A DNA stretch of 64,000 bases from Glycocaulis profundi (lineage in GTDB: Bacteria; Pseudomonadota; Alphaproteobacteria; Caulobacterales; Maricaulaceae). Below, in pieces: positions 1 to 11,694 of this stretch; position 1 is the first letter of the stretch, and each line of letters opens with the position of its first letter. The stretch spans positions 1-64,000 of the forward strand of contig VJOU01000014.1 of assembly GCA_007050995.1 (NCBI GenBank), written 5' to 3'. The notes under the pieces were generated by a model. The model was given only the letters and a program-made list of their open reading frames with translations, was not told the DNA's origin and made no database searches. The position numbers and the translations under genes are program-made.

Positions 1-360
1 CAGCGGGGCCGCCGGGCGGAGACCGCCGCGGCGGTGTGGCTGACGCTGAAGGGCTGGCGGATCGTCGCCCGGCGCGCGCGCACCGCGGCGGGCGAGATCG
101 ACCTGATCGCCCGGCGGGGCCGGACGCTGGCCTTCATCGAGGTCAAGGCGCGCAGCGGGCGGGACGCGGCGCTGGAATCCCTCGGCCCGCGCCAGCGCGA
201 GCGCATCACCCGCGCCGCCGCCCTGTGGCGGGTGCGCTCTGGGAGACTGTCCGCGCTCGATCCGCGCTTCGATCTGGTGCTGGTCGCGCCGGGGCGGCTG
301 CCGCGCCATCTGCCCGGCGTCTTCGCCCCTGAGGGCGCGGACGCCGCCGACCTGATCTGA
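1..360 (+). CDS. yraN: YraN family (UPF0102) endonuclease-like protein, 5' end outside the window
   Basis: The frame is open from base 1, so the true start lies upstream; the GTG at 34 is internal, because residues matching the family's usual N-terminus (QRGRRAE) are encoded before it. The core reads GEIDLIARRG followed by FIEVKAR, the E-D-EVK arrangement of the nuclease-like YraN fold. Family members are about 120 aa, so only a few residues are missing. The molecular role of YraN is not firmly established. The gene is read in the same direction as the BON lipoprotein gene 90 bp downstream. Confidence 0.88.
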   Translation, partial: QRGRRAETAAAVWLTLKGWRIVARRARTAAGEIDLIARRGRTLAFIEVKARSGRDAALESLGPRQRERITRAAALWRVRSGRLSALDPRFDLVLVAPGRLPRHLPGVFAPEGADAADLI

Positions 361-450
361 ACCGGGCCGCACATGCCTAATGGAGCGTTAACCGCTCGCG
401 CCCCATGATTCCGGTCAGGGCGGGGGCCCGGTTTCTTTCAGGAGCGCGTC

Positions 451-1077
451 ATGGCCGCAGGACGGCTGAGCGGTATTCTTCTTCTCGCGGGCATGCTGAC
501 GGTGTCGGGGTGCGCGGCGGTCAGTCCCGAGCGGTCCTTCGGGCGCGATCTGGACGACGCCAGCGCCTCGATGGCCATCAAGAGCGCGATGCTGCGCGCG
601 TCGGACCACTGGCTGGCGGGCGTGGACGTGGAGGTCGATGACGGCGTGGCCCTGCTGGCGGGCACCGTGCCGCGCGAGCAGGACCGGCGGCTGGCCGAAT
701 GCCTGGCCTGGCAGCCCTCGACCGTGCGCATGGTCGCCAACGAGCTGCAGATCGCCCGCGCGCCCTCGACCCGCGATTACCTGACCAATGGACGGATCAC
801 CCAGCAGGTGAACGCCCGGCTTCTGGGCGACGGGTCGGTGCGCTCGACCAACATCAACGTCAACGTCCATGACGGCGTGGTCTATCTGACCGGGCTGGCC
901 CGCACGCCCGAGGAGCGCGACAACGCCGCGGCCCAGGCCTCGGTCGTGAACGGCGTGGAGCGTGTGGTGGTGTATGTGCGGGCGCTGGGCGAGGACCCCG
1001 ACTTCGCGGGCCGGGCCGAGGCGCGCGAAGCGGCTTGCGCGGACCAGTCTCCCGAGCTGAGGGCCGACGCAGGCTGA
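451..1077 (+). CDS. BON-domain lipoprotein
   Basis: This 208-aa protein has a short lipoprotein signal peptide with lipobox VSGC, Cys21 being the predicted lipidation site. Two BON domains follow, at roughly residues 38-105 and 112-180; each shows the typical Gly-Val-Val/Ala-x-Leu-x-Gly turn (DGVALLAGTV, DGVVYLTGLA). BON proteins are periplasmic or outer-membrane proteins thought to bind phospholipid and support envelope integrity (OsmY/DolP type). The start is set by a CAGGAG ribosome site 7 nt before the ATG. The C-terminus is acidic and low in complexity. Substrate and partner are unknown. Confidence 0.85.
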   Translation: MAAGRLSGILLLAGMLTVSGCAAVSPERSFGRDLDDASASMAIKSAMLRASDHWLAGVDVEVDDGVALLAGTVPREQDRRLAECLAWQPSTVRMVANELQIARAPSTRDYLTNGRITQQVNARLLGDGSVRSTNINVNVHDGVVYLTGLARTPEERDNAAAQASVVNGVERVVVYVRALGEDPDFAGRAEAREAACADQSPELRADAG

Positions 1078-1166
1078 CTTCCCCCAAGACTATGACGGAA
1101 TTCACTTTTCCGCCTTCAAGCGTTCTTCCGTCTACTCTCTTCAGGGGAGAAATATTCTTCCCCGCC

Positions 1167-1197
1167 TTGACGCACGCTGTTCATTCGTTCTGATATT
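1167..1197 (+). promoter_or_regulatory. Candidate sigma70-type promoter of comM
   Basis: TTGACG lies at 1167-1172. TGATAT at 1191-1196 (18-nt spacer) or GATATT one base later is the best -10 candidate, with 3-4 of 6 consensus matches. The LexA box at 1187-1201 covers the -10. The leader to the comM ATG would be about 95 nt. Weak on its own, strengthened by the operator. Confidence 0.4.
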
Positions 1198-1201
1198 GTT
1201 C
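1187..1201 (+). promoter_or_regulatory. LexA (SOS) box, GTTC-N7-GTTC, upstream of comM
   Basis: The sequence is GTTC-TGATATT-GTTC, a perfect match to the direct-repeat SOS operator known from alphaproteobacteria. It overlaps the predicted -10 and lies 97 nt before the comM start codon. Two more boxes of the same type in this window (38817-38831, 40602-40616) also sit on promoters. Confidence 0.6.
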
Positions 1202-1298
1202 CTGTTTTGATCGTCAGCGTTCTTTCGGCCTGTGGAAAACGGGCTTCTCGCGCGGCGGACTGGAACGGTTCTGGTGAACGCGGTCAGCGGAGGCGCGC

Positions 1299-2855
1299 AT
1301 GAGTTTCGGCACCCATTCGGCCTCATTCGACGGCGCGGAAGCCCGTCCGGTGGAGGTCCAGGTCCAGCTCGCGGGCGGACAGATGCCGGTCTTCATGGTG
1401 GTCGGGCTCGCCGACAAGGCGGTGGCGGAAAGCCGCGAGCGGGTGCGCGCCGCCTTCGCCGCCATCGGCCTGTCGCTGCCCGCCCAGCGCCTGATCGTCA
1501 ATCTCGCCCCCGCCGACCGGCCCAAGGAGGGCGCCCATTACGACCTGCCCATCGCCATCGGCCTGATGGCGGCCATGGGCGTGATCCCCGCCGACGCCGC
1601 GCGCGAGCATCTGGCCATGGGCGAGCTGGGGCTGGACGGCTCCATCGCCCCCGCCCCCGGCGCGCTGCCCGCCGCCATGCTGGCGAACGCGAAGGAACTC
1701 GGATTCATCTGTCCCGAAGCCTGCGGGCCTGAGGCGGCCTGGGCGGGCGGGGATCTGTCCATCCTCGCGCCCGCCTCGCTGATCCAGCTGGTCAATCACT
1801 TCAAGGGGGGTCAGGCGCTCGCCCGCCCCGCCCCCGGCGCCCTGAAGGAGGCCGCCGCGGTCAAGGACCTCGCCGAAGTCCGCGGACAGGAGACCGCCAA
1901 GCGCGCGCTGGAGATCGCCGCCGCCGGTGCGCACAACATGCTGATGGTCGGACCGCCCGGCTCGGGAAAGTCCATGCTGGCCGAGCGCCTGCCCGGCATC
2001 CTGCCGCCCCTGAGCGCGCAGGAGCTGCTGGAAGTCTCCATGATCCAATCGGTCGCCGGACTGGTCGAGCGCGGCGAGCTGTGCCGCTCGCGTCCTATGC
2101 GCGCACCCCATCACAGCGCCTCCATGGCGGCCATGGTCGGCGGGGGAATCCGCATCCGGCCCGGCGAGGCGTCGCTGGCCCATCACGGCGTCTTGTTTCT
2201 CGACGAGCTGCCCGAGTTCCATCCTCAGGTTCTCGATTCCCTGCGACAGCCGCTGGAGACCGCCCAGATCGCGGTCGCCCGCGCCAACGCCCGGGTGACC
2301 TATCCCGCCCGTTTCCAGCTCATCGCCGCCATGAACCCCTGCAAGTGCGGCTGGGGCGGGCAGGACGGGCAGGCCTGCGCGCGCGGACCCAAATGCGCCG
2401 CGGGCTATCAGGCCCGGGTCTCCGGCCCGCTGATGGACCGGATCGACCTTCAGATCGAGGTGCCGCCCGTGACCGCCGCCGACCTCGCTTTGCCCCCCGC
2501 GCCGGAGGGCTCGAAAGAGGTCGCCGCGCGGGTGGCCGCCGCCCGGCAGGCGCAGGAGGAGCGCGGCTGCCTGAACGCGCGGCTGTCCGGCGAGATGCTG
2601 GACCGGGTCTGCGCGCCCGACGAGGCGGGCCGCGCGCTGATCTCCCAGGCCGCGCAGGCCATGGGTCTGACCGCGCGGGGCTATCACCGGGTCCTGCGCA
2701 CCGCGCGCACCATCGCTGATCTGGACGGCTGTGACGGCCTGCGCCGCATCCACATCGCCGAGGCCTTGAGCGCCCGGCGCGCCACGCCCGCCGGACAGGC
2801 CGCCTCCCGGCCCGCGCCCATGCTCGATCCGCGCTTCGCGGGGGCGGGCCGTTAA
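1299..2855 (+). CDS. comM: YifB/ComM family Mg-chelatase-like AAA+ ATPase
   Basis: The 518-aa protein has an N-terminal S5-like domain (about 1-165), an AAA+ core with Walker A GPPGSGKS at 218-225 and Walker B LFLDE ending at 303, a Cys-rich insert (CKCG...CARGPKC) and a C-terminal Mg-chelatase domain. ComM in Vibrio and Haemophilus is a hexameric helicase that promotes branch migration during integration of transforming DNA. GGAGG lies 8 nt before the ATG. A LexA box in the 221-bp upstream gap suggests DNA-damage induction here. The helicase role is by family homology; SOS control is inferred from the operator. Confidence 0.93.
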   Translation: MSFGTHSASFDGAEARPVEVQVQLAGGQMPVFMVVGLADKAVAESRERVRAAFAAIGLSLPAQRLIVNLAPADRPKEGAHYDLPIAIGLMAAMGVIPADAAREHLAMGELGLDGSIAPAPGALPAAMLANAKELGFICPEACGPEAAWAGGDLSILAPASLIQLVNHFKGGQALARPAPGALKEAAAVKDLAEVRGQETAKRALEIAAAGAHNMLMVGPPGSGKSMLAERLPGILPPLSAQELLEVSMIQSVAGLVERGELCRSRPMRAPHHSASMAAMVGGGIRIRPGEASLAHHGVLFLDELPEFHPQVLDSLRQPLETAQIAVARANARVTYPARFQLIAAMNPCKCGWGGQDGQACARGPKCAAGYQARVSGPLMDRIDLQIEVPPVTAADLALPPAPEGSKEVAARVAAARQAQEERGCLNARLSGEMLDRVCAPDEAGRALISQAAQAMGLTARGYHRVLRTARTIADLDGCDGLRRIHIAEALSARRATPAGQAASRPAPMLDPRFAGAGR

Positions 2856-2903
2856 CCGTGCGTTTCGACGCTTCCTTAACCTCGCGACGGGCATGCTCAG
2901 CCC

Positions 2904-4784
2904 ATGAGCCCCGCCGCGCCCCACCTGCTCGACGACGCGTCTGAGTCCGCGCTCCTGACGGACGCGGGGCCGGACCTGCGCGCGGTCTTCGACGCCATGG
3001 CCGAACTGGTCATCGTGCGAGGGGCGGACGGGCGGCTGACCGACGTGAACGCGGCCTTCATCCGCGCCTTCGGCGGCGAGCGGTCCGACTGGACCGGCGC
3101 CTGGTTCGCGGTCGCGCCCGCTTTCGGCGAAGACGGCGGCGCCCGGCGTTATGACGTGGCCATGCGCACGCGGGCCGGACCGGTCTGGATCGAGTGGTCC
3201 GAAACCCCGCTGCCCGGCGGCGGCGCGGTCGCCACGGGCCGCGACGTCACCGAACAGCGCGAGGCCGCCCTGCGTCAGGACGAGCGCGCCAAGGGCAAGA
3301 CCACCTTCTTCGCCGCCGTCACCCATGAGCTGCGCACGCCCCTGTCGGGCGCGCTGGGCACCGCGCGGCTGCTCGAGGACACCGATCTCGCCCCTGATCA
3401 GGCCGCCTATGTCACCGCCCTGACGTCCAGCGCGCGGCACGCGCTGGCGCTGGTGGACGACATTCTCGACCTGTCCCGGCTGGAAGCCGGGCGGCTGGAG
3501 CTGCGCCCCGAGCCGGTCGAGCCGGGGCGGCTGGTCGAGGAGGTCTGCGAGCTGCTGGCCGAGAAGGCCGCCGAGAAGGGCCTGACCCTGGCCCACGCCG
3601 AAAGCGCGGACGTGCCCGCCCGGATCAGGGCCGACCCTGCGCGCCTGAAGCAGATCCTGTTCAATCTGGCGGGCAATGCGGTGAAGTTCACCGAGGCTGG
3701 CGGGGTGCTGATCAGTCTCGAGACTGAAAAGGACGGCGCTCTGCGCCTGTCGGTGCGCGACACCGGGCCGGGCATCAGCGCGGCGGACCAGTCGCGCCTG
3801 TTCGAGCATTTCGAGCGCGGAGCGGCCGAGAAGGGCTCCGCGCCCGGCGCCGGGCTGGGGCTGGCCATGGTCAAGCGGCTGGCCGAGGCCATGGGCGGCG
3901 AGGTCGGCGTGCGTTCCAAGCCCGACGAAGGCGCCCTGTTCTGGGTGCGCATCACCCCCGAGACCGTCCAGCGCGCGCCTGCGCGCCGCCCGCTGGCGGG
4001 CCGCCGCGTGCTGATCGCCACGCCCTGCCCCATCGAGGCCGAGGCCCTGCGCCTCCAGGCCGAGGCGCTGGGGGCCTATGCCGAGGCCTGCCTGGACCGC
4101 GACCGCATCGTGGCCGAAGCCCGCGCCGCGGGCGCCGCGTCGGTCATCCTGGACGATGTCTGGGCGGACGAGGCCGCCGCCGTACGGCAGGCCGCCACCG
4201 TGGACCGCATCCTCGCGCTGGCCCGTCCGCGCACCAAGGCGCGCTATGCCGACGGGGAGCGCCCCGCGGAGATCGACGGCTGGCTCGTCGCGCCCGTGCG
4301 CGCGAACTCGCTCGCCCGTTTCGTGCTGGGTCAGGCCCGGGGCGAGGAGGAACGCGCCGGACCCGCCGCGCTGGAATCGCTCACCCTGACCGGGCTCGCC
4401 GTGCTGGTCGCCGAGGACGATCCGGTCAACGCCATGATCGCGCGCACCGTGCTCACCCGGCTGGGCGCGGACGTGACGCTGGTCACCAATGGCGCGAAAG
4501 CCGTGGACGTGGCCTCCGAAGGCGGGGTGGATGCCGCCCTTCTGGACCTGAGGATGCCCGAGATGGACGGGCGCGAGGCCGCGCGCCGGATCCGCGACCT
4601 GCCCGGGCCCCCAGGGGCCATCCCGATCATCGCCCTGACCGCGAACGCGACCGAGGCCGACCGCGATGCGTGCCTGGCCGCGGGCATGGATGGATTCCTG
4701 CCCAAGCCGCTCGATCCGGCGGCCCTGTCCGATGTTCTGACCGCCTTGTGCGGACGGGAGAACCGGGCAAGTCTGACGGGCTGA
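2904..4784 (+). CDS. Soluble PAS hybrid sensor histidine kinase with C-terminal receiver
   Basis: The 626-aa protein has no membrane segment. The order is PAS (about 22-115), HisKA with VTHELRTPLSG (His141), HATPase_c with N-box (NLAGNAVKFT) and G-boxes (GAGLGLAMVKRL), a middle region (about 363-475) resembling a degenerate receiver, and a genuine receiver with DD in VAEDDPVN, phospho-acceptor Asp548 in LDLRMPEMDG and KP in LPKPLD. Such kinases autophosphorylate and pass phosphate to their own receiver, usually then to an Hpt protein, which is absent nearby. The upstream gap carries two TTAACC motifs. The signal is unknown; ampG follows 22 bp downstream. Confidence 0.9.
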   Translation: MSPAAPHLLDDASESALLTDAGPDLRAVFDAMAELVIVRGADGRLTDVNAAFIRAFGGERSDWTGAWFAVAPAFGEDGGARRYDVAMRTRAGPVWIEWSETPLPGGGAVATGRDVTEQREAALRQDERAKGKTTFFAAVTHELRTPLSGALGTARLLEDTDLAPDQAAYVTALTSSARHALALVDDILDLSRLEAGRLELRPEPVEPGRLVEEVCELLAEKAAEKGLTLAHAESADVPARIRADPARLKQILFNLAGNAVKFTEAGGVLISLETEKDGALRLSVRDTGPGISAADQSRLFEHFERGAAEKGSAPGAGLGLAMVKRLAEAMGGEVGVRSKPDEGALFWVRITPETVQRAPARRPLAGRRVLIATPCPIEAEALRLQAEALGAYAEACLDRDRIVAEARAAGAASVILDDVWADEAAAVRQAATVDRILALARPRTKARYADGERPAEIDGWLVAPVRANSLARFVLGQARGEEERAGPAALESLTLTGLAVLVAEDDPVNAMIARTVLTRLGADVTLVTNGAKAVDVASEGGVDAALLDLRMPEMDGREAARRIRDLPGPPGAIPIIALTANATEADRDACLAAGMDGFLPKPLDPAALSDVLTALCGRENRASLTG

Positions 4785-4806
4785 GCCGCCAGCGCCGGGA
4801 GCCTGC

Positions 4807-6243
4807 ATGACCGACATCGCCGCGTCCGACGCGCCCCCGCCCCGGCGGTCGATCTGGTCGGCCCTGGCCGCGCTGGGCGCCCGGCGCGGCGGGGTGATGC
4901 TGCTCCTGGGCATCTCCGCGGGCCTGCCCTTCCTTCTGGTCTTCTCCACCCTGTCCGCCTGGCTGCGGGTGGAGGGCGTGTCGCGCACCGAGATCGGCTT
5001 CTTCGCCTGGGCGGGGCTGGCCTACACGTTCAAATTCGTCTGGGCGCCGCTGGTCGACCGTGTGGCCCTGCCCGTGCTCGACCGGATGCTGGGGCGGCGC
5101 AGGTCGTGGCTGCTGCTGTCCCAGGCCGTGCTGATCAGCGCCATCGTGCTGGCCAGCACCAACACGCCCGGCGAGGGGCTGTTCATGGTCGCGGTCGCCT
5201 CGGTGCTGATCGCCTTCGCCTCGGCGACCCAGGACATCGCGCTGGACGCCTGGCGCATCGACGTGGCCGAGGACGAGCATCAGGCGCTGATGGTCGCGCT
5301 TTATCAGTGGGGCTACCGGATCGGGCTGATCGCGGCGGGCGCGGGCGCGCTCCTGCTGGCAGACCAGGGCGGGTTCGGCTTCGCCTATCTGTGCATGGCG
5401 GGGCTGGCCCTGATCGGTCCCGTCGCCACCCTGCTGGCGCCCGAACCGCCCCGGCCCAAGACGCTGGGCGGGGGCACCGAAGAGGTGGAGAAGGCGGTGG
5501 GCGGCAACCCCGTCGGCGCCGCGCTCGCCTGGCTGTATTCCGCCGTGGTCGCGCCCCTGATGGATTTCATCGTGCGCTATCGCTGGATAGCGCTGTTCAT
5601 CCTCGCGCTGATCGCGCTCTACCGGCTGAACGACTTCATCCTGGGGTACATGGCGAACCCCTTCTATATCGACATGGGCTACACCACCGGCCAGATCGGC
5701 ATGGTGTCGGGCTTTTACGGCGTGGTCGCCATGCTGGCCGGCGCGATGATCGCGGGCGTCGCGGCCACGCGCTGGGGCGTCTATCCGGTGCTGTTCGTCG
5801 GCGCGGTGATCAGCGCGGTCTCCGCGCTGGGATTCACCTGGCTGGCCATGGTCCAGCCGGTCGAGTTCGGCGTGACGACCATCGACGGCGTCGCCTACAC
5901 GCCCTGGCCCGAACAGCCCGACCCCTCCGTCTGGCGCCTGACGCTGGCGATCACCTTCGAGAACGTGTCGGGCGGCTGGGCGGGCACAGCCCTGATCGCC
6001 TACATGTCCAGCCTGACCAACCGGGCCTTCTCGGCCACCCAGTACGCCCTGTTCAGCTCGTTCTACGCCCTGCCGGGCAAGTTCACGGGCGGGTTTTCAG
6101 GGCTGATGGTGGACGGGCTGGGCTATGCCTGGTTCTTCACCTCCACCGCCATGATCGGCGCGCCGGCGATCCTGCTGGCCTGGATCGCCATGCGCTGGGC
6201 GGTGGTGCGCGAAGTGGCCAGCGCGCCGCCGAAGATCCACTGA
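4807..6243 (+). CDS. ampG: AmpG family muropeptide permease (MFS)
   Basis: A 478-aa polytopic inner-membrane protein with at least twelve hydrophobic segments. AmpG signatures include the first helix (LLGISAGLPFLLVFSTLSAW), FVWAPLVDR and ATQDIALDAWRID. AmpG imports GlcNAc-anhydroMurNAc muropeptides from the periplasm for cell-wall recycling and, in many bacteria, for beta-lactamase signalling. A periplasmic insert of about 40 residues near 350-390 is Pro/Asp-rich. It follows the hybrid kinase on the same strand and ends 4 bp from the convergent malic enzyme gene. Confidence 0.9.
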   Translation: MTDIAASDAPPPRRSIWSALAALGARRGGVMLLLGISAGLPFLLVFSTLSAWLRVEGVSRTEIGFFAWAGLAYTFKFVWAPLVDRVALPVLDRMLGRRRSWLLLSQAVLISAIVLASTNTPGEGLFMVAVASVLIAFASATQDIALDAWRIDVAEDEHQALMVALYQWGYRIGLIAAGAGALLLADQGGFGFAYLCMAGLALIGPVATLLAPEPPRPKTLGGGTEEVEKAVGGNPVGAALAWLYSAVVAPLMDFIVRYRWIALFILALIALYRLNDFILGYMANPFYIDMGYTTGQIGMVSGFYGVVAMLAGAMIAGVAATRWGVYPVLFVGAVISAVSALGFTWLAMVQPVEFGVTTIDGVAYTPWPEQPDPSVWRLTLAITFENVSGGWAGTALIAYMSSLTNRAFSATQYALFSSFYALPGKFTGGFSGLMVDGLGYAWFFTSTAMIGAPAILLAWIAMRWAVVREVASAPPKIH

Positions 6244-6247
6244 CCGT

Positions 6248-8533
<2,286 letters not shown>

Positions 8534-8622
8534 CGTCGTCTGGCCATCCCTGTGCTGAGGCTGATTGTGGTGGTCTTTTGCCGCCAGCCTAGCGGGTTCG
8601 ACGGTCAGGACAATCCGGCCGT

Positions 8623-8838
8623 TCAATCTCCGTCAGCAGACGCGCCCGTCCGGCGCAGCAGAAAATGGAGGGCGGCCAGGAACAGATTGGCCGACACGAG
8701 CATCACGACGAGCGCCCGGAACGGCTCGGCGATGTCGCCGAATCCGAAGGCGATCACCGCCCACGCGATCACGACGCCGATGGAGCAGCCCGCCATCAGC
8801 AGCGCCAGGCCCGGACCCGGGATGTTCGATGCGGTCAT
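8623..8838 (-). CDS. Small two-helix membrane protein, unknown function
   Basis: A 71-aa ORF with two hydrophobic segments (about residues 10-33 and 41-61) separated by a short loop (GFGDIAEPF), and a basic/acidic C-terminal tail. The start is supported by AGGGGAG 6 nt before the ATG. It lies just upstream of maeB on the same strand (90-bp gap) and divergent from mutS. I do not recognise the family; the topology suggests a small inner-membrane protein. The ribosome site and clean two-helix pattern make it a likely real gene. Confidence 0.65.
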   Translation of the reverse strand: MTASNIPGPGLALLMAGCSIGVVIAWAVIAFGFGDIAEPFRALVVMLVSANLFLAALHFLLRRTGASADGD

Positions 8839-8968
8839 GACGGCTCCCCTTGGCTTTGCATGACGCGAGCCTGCGCGGCCCCTCACGCCCCCGTCAAGCG
8901 CCGCCGGGGCCTCTTGCGCCATCGGAGCAAGCTGGGCAGTTTGCGGAGCCGCCCGCCGCAAGGACGCC

Positions 8969-11662
8969 ATGACCCGCCCCGCCCCCGCAGACGCCATGAT
9001 GCAGCGCGCCTTCCCCACCGCGGAGGGCGCGACGCCGATGATGGTCCAGTTCCTGGAGCTCCGCGCCGAGGCGCCGCTGGACGCGCTGCTGTTCTATCGC
9101 ATGGGCGACTTCTACGAGCTGTTCTTCGACGACGCGGTGCGCGCCGCCGAAGCGCTGGACATCGCGCTGACCAAGCGCGGCGAGCATCAGGGTCAGCCCA
9201 TCCCCATGTGCGGCGTGCCCGTCCACAACGCCCAGAATTATCTGTCCCGGCTGATCAAGGCGGGCTTCAAGGTCGCCGTGGGCGAGCAGATGGAAGACCC
9301 CGCCGAGGCGAAGAAGCGGGGCTCGAAATCGGTCGTCCGGCGCGCCATCGCCCGCATCGTCACGCCCGGCACCCTGACCGAGGACGACCTGCTGGACGCC
9401 CGCTCGGCCAACCGCATCGCGGCGCTGGCGCGCAGTCCGGGCGGGGAGTTCGCGCTGGCCTGGGCGGATGTGTCGGACGGCAGCTTCGCCTCCACCGCCC
9501 TGTCGCCCGAGGCCCTGGAGGCCGAGCTGGCCGCGCTCAATCCCGCCGAGCTGCTGGTGCTGGACGAGGATGTCCGGCGCGCCGAAGACATCGTGCCGTC
9601 ATCGGCCGTCACGCCCCGCCCGCGCGCCAAATTCGACGCGGGCTCGGGCGAGCGCCGCCTGCTCGAACGCTTCGCCGCCCAGTCGCTGGACGCCTTCGGC
9701 GCCTTCACCAAGGCCGAGATCGGCGCGCTGGGCTGCCTGCTGGACTATCTCGAGCTCAGCCAGGCCGGCGCGCCCGCCAAGCTCGCCCCGCCGCGCTCCA
9801 CGCCTGCGGGCGCGGCCATGGCCATCGACCCCGCCGCCCGGGCCAGCCTTGAGATCGAGCGGACCCTGACCGGCCAGCGAAAGGGCTCCCTGCTCGAAGC
9901 GATCGACCGTTCGGTCACTGCGCCGGGCGCACGCCTTCTGGCAGAGCGGCTGGCCCGGCCCTCCACCGATCTCGATCAGATCACCGCCCGGCTCGACGCG
10001 GTGCAGTTCTTCGCCGAGGACGCCGCGATCCGCGAGGCCACGCGCTCGGCCCTGAAACAGGCGGGCGATCCGGCCCGCGCCCTGTCGCGTCTGTGTCTGG
10101 GCCGGGGCGGTCCGCGCGACCTGCTCCAGCTCGCCAGGGCGCTCAAGGAAGGTGAAAAGCTGGTCGCGGTGTTCGCGAAATCGCCTCTGAGCGCGCCGCC
10201 GCTCGCCGTGGAGCGGAGCCTGTCCGACCTGTCTCTGGCGAAAAACCCCGAGTTGGCCGCGCTGGTGGAGGAGGCGGGGCGGGCGCTTCAGCCCGAGCCG
10301 CCGCTTCTGACCCGCGATGGCGGCTTCGTCGCGCCGGGCTGGAATCCCGCGCTGGACGAGCTGCGCTCGCTGCGCGACCAGTCGCGCCGGGTGATCGCGG
10401 GGCTGCAGCAGACCTACGCGGAGAAGTCCGGCGTCGCGGCGCTGAAGATCAAGCACAACAACGTGCTGGGCTATTTCATCGAGGTGACGGCGAAAAACGC
10501 CGACGCCCTGATGGGGACCGAGCCTTTCATCCACCGCCAGACCATGGCGAACGCGGTGCGGTTCTCCACCGCCGAGCTGGGCGAGCTGGAGGCGAAGATC
10601 GCCTCGGCGGCCGAGCGGGCGGTGGCGATGGAGCTGGAGATGTTCGAGGCCTTCCGCGCCCGCTGCGAGGCTCTCGCCGCACCGGTGCGCGCCGCTGCGG
10701 CGGCGCTGGCCGGGCTGGACGTGGCCTCGGGGGCGGCCCACTGGGCGGTCGAGGCGCGCGCCAGCCGCCCGGTGGTGGACGACACAGATGCGTTCGCCAT
10801 CGAAGGCGGTCGCCACCCGGTGGTCGAGCAGGCGCTGGCGCGGTCGGGCGACGGCCGGTTCACGCCCAATGACTGTTTTCTCGACGGCGATTCAGGCCGG
10901 GGCGCGCGGCTGACGCTGGTGACCGGTCCGAACATGGCGGGCAAGTCCACCTTCCTGCGCCAGAACGCCCTGATCGCGATCATGGCGCAGGCGGGCCTGT
11001 TCGTGCCCGCCGCGGCGGCGCGCATCGGGCTGGTGGACCGATTGTTCTCCCGCGTGGGCGCGGCGGACGATCTGGCGCGGGGCCGCTCGACCTTCATGGC
11101 CGAGATGATCGAGACGGCCGCCATCCTCAACCAGGCCGGCCCGCGCGCGCTGGTGATCCTGGACGAGATCGGCCGGGGCACCGCCACGTTCGATGGCCTG
11201 TCCATCGCCTGGGCGGCGGTCGAGCACCTGCACGCGGTCAATCGCTGCCGCGCCCTGTTCGCCACCCACTATCACGAGCTGACCCGGCTGGCCGACGAGC
11301 TGGAGAGCGCGGGCAATGTCTCCCTGCGCGCGAAGGAGTGGAAGGGCGAGCTGGTCTTCCTGCACGAGGTCGGCCCCGGCTCCGCCGACCGCTCCTATGG
11401 CGTGGAGGTCGCCCGCCGGGCGGGCCTGCCGCCCGCCGCGGTGGCCCGGGCGCAGGAGATTCTCGAACGGCTCGAAGCGGACGGCGCGCCCGCCGCGGCG
11501 CTGGCCGACCTGCCGCTCTTCTCCGCCCAGCCGCCCGCTCCGCCAGCGAAACCAAGCGCGGTGGACGCGCGGCTGAAGACCATCGAGCCGGACAACCTGA
11601 CCCCCCGCGAGGCCCTGGAGGCGCTGTACGCGCTCAAGGCGATCGCGGAAAAGCACGGCTGA
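8969..11662 (+). CDS. mutS: DNA mismatch repair protein MutS
   Basis: 897 aa. The mismatch-binding motif is present near the N-terminus (FYRMGDFYELFFDDA), with the connector, core and clamp domains following. The ABC-type ATPase has Walker A GPNMAGKST, signature region RGRSTFMAEM, Walker B LVILDEIGRGT and the switch His in FATHYHEL. MutS binds mispaired bases and recruits MutL. The first gene of a plus-strand run mutS-glnD-murJ-trpS; the 32-bp gap to glnD suggests co-transcription. An alternative start at the later ATG pair (residue 10) is possible. Confidence 0.97.
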   Translation: MTRPAPADAMMQRAFPTAEGATPMMVQFLELRAEAPLDALLFYRMGDFYELFFDDAVRAAEALDIALTKRGEHQGQPIPMCGVPVHNAQNYLSRLIKAGFKVAVGEQMEDPAEAKKRGSKSVVRRAIARIVTPGTLTEDDLLDARSANRIAALARSPGGEFALAWADVSDGSFASTALSPEALEAELAALNPAELLVLDEDVRRAEDIVPSSAVTPRPRAKFDAGSGERRLLERFAAQSLDAFGAFTKAEIGALGCLLDYLELSQAGAPAKLAPPRSTPAGAAMAIDPAARASLEIERTLTGQRKGSLLEAIDRSVTAPGARLLAERLARPSTDLDQITARLDAVQFFAEDAAIREATRSALKQAGDPARALSRLCLGRGGPRDLLQLARALKEGEKLVAVFAKSPLSAPPLAVERSLSDLSLAKNPELAALVEEAGRALQPEPPLLTRDGGFVAPGWNPALDELRSLRDQSRRVIAGLQQTYAEKSGVAALKIKHNNVLGYFIEVTAKNADALMGTEPFIHRQTMANAVRFSTAELGELEAKIASAAERAVAMELEMFEAFRARCEALAAPVRAAAAALAGLDVASGAAHWAVEARASRPVVDDTDAFAIEGGRHPVVEQALARSGDGRFTPNDCFLDGDSGRGARLTLVTGPNMAGKSTFLRQNALIAIMAQAGLFVPAAAARIGLVDRLFSRVGAADDLARGRSTFMAEMIETAAILNQAGPRALVILDEIGRGTATFDGLSIAWAAVEHLHAVNRCRALFATHYHELTRLADELESAGNVSLRAKEWKGELVFLHEVGPGSADRSYGVEVARRAGLPPAAVARAQEILERLEADGAPAAALADLPLFSAQPPAPPAKPSAVDARLKTIEPDNLTPREALEALYALKAIAEKHG

Positions 11663-11694
11663 CCGGCGCCGCGTGATGGCTTAGAACCTGATCC

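Noticed and set aside
1323-4988. A very long minus-strand open frame opposite comM and the hybrid kinase
   Set aside because: Third-position GC bias of the real plus-strand genes keeps this frame open; the product is low-complexity Gly/Arg/Gln/His with no domain, signal peptide or ribosome site.
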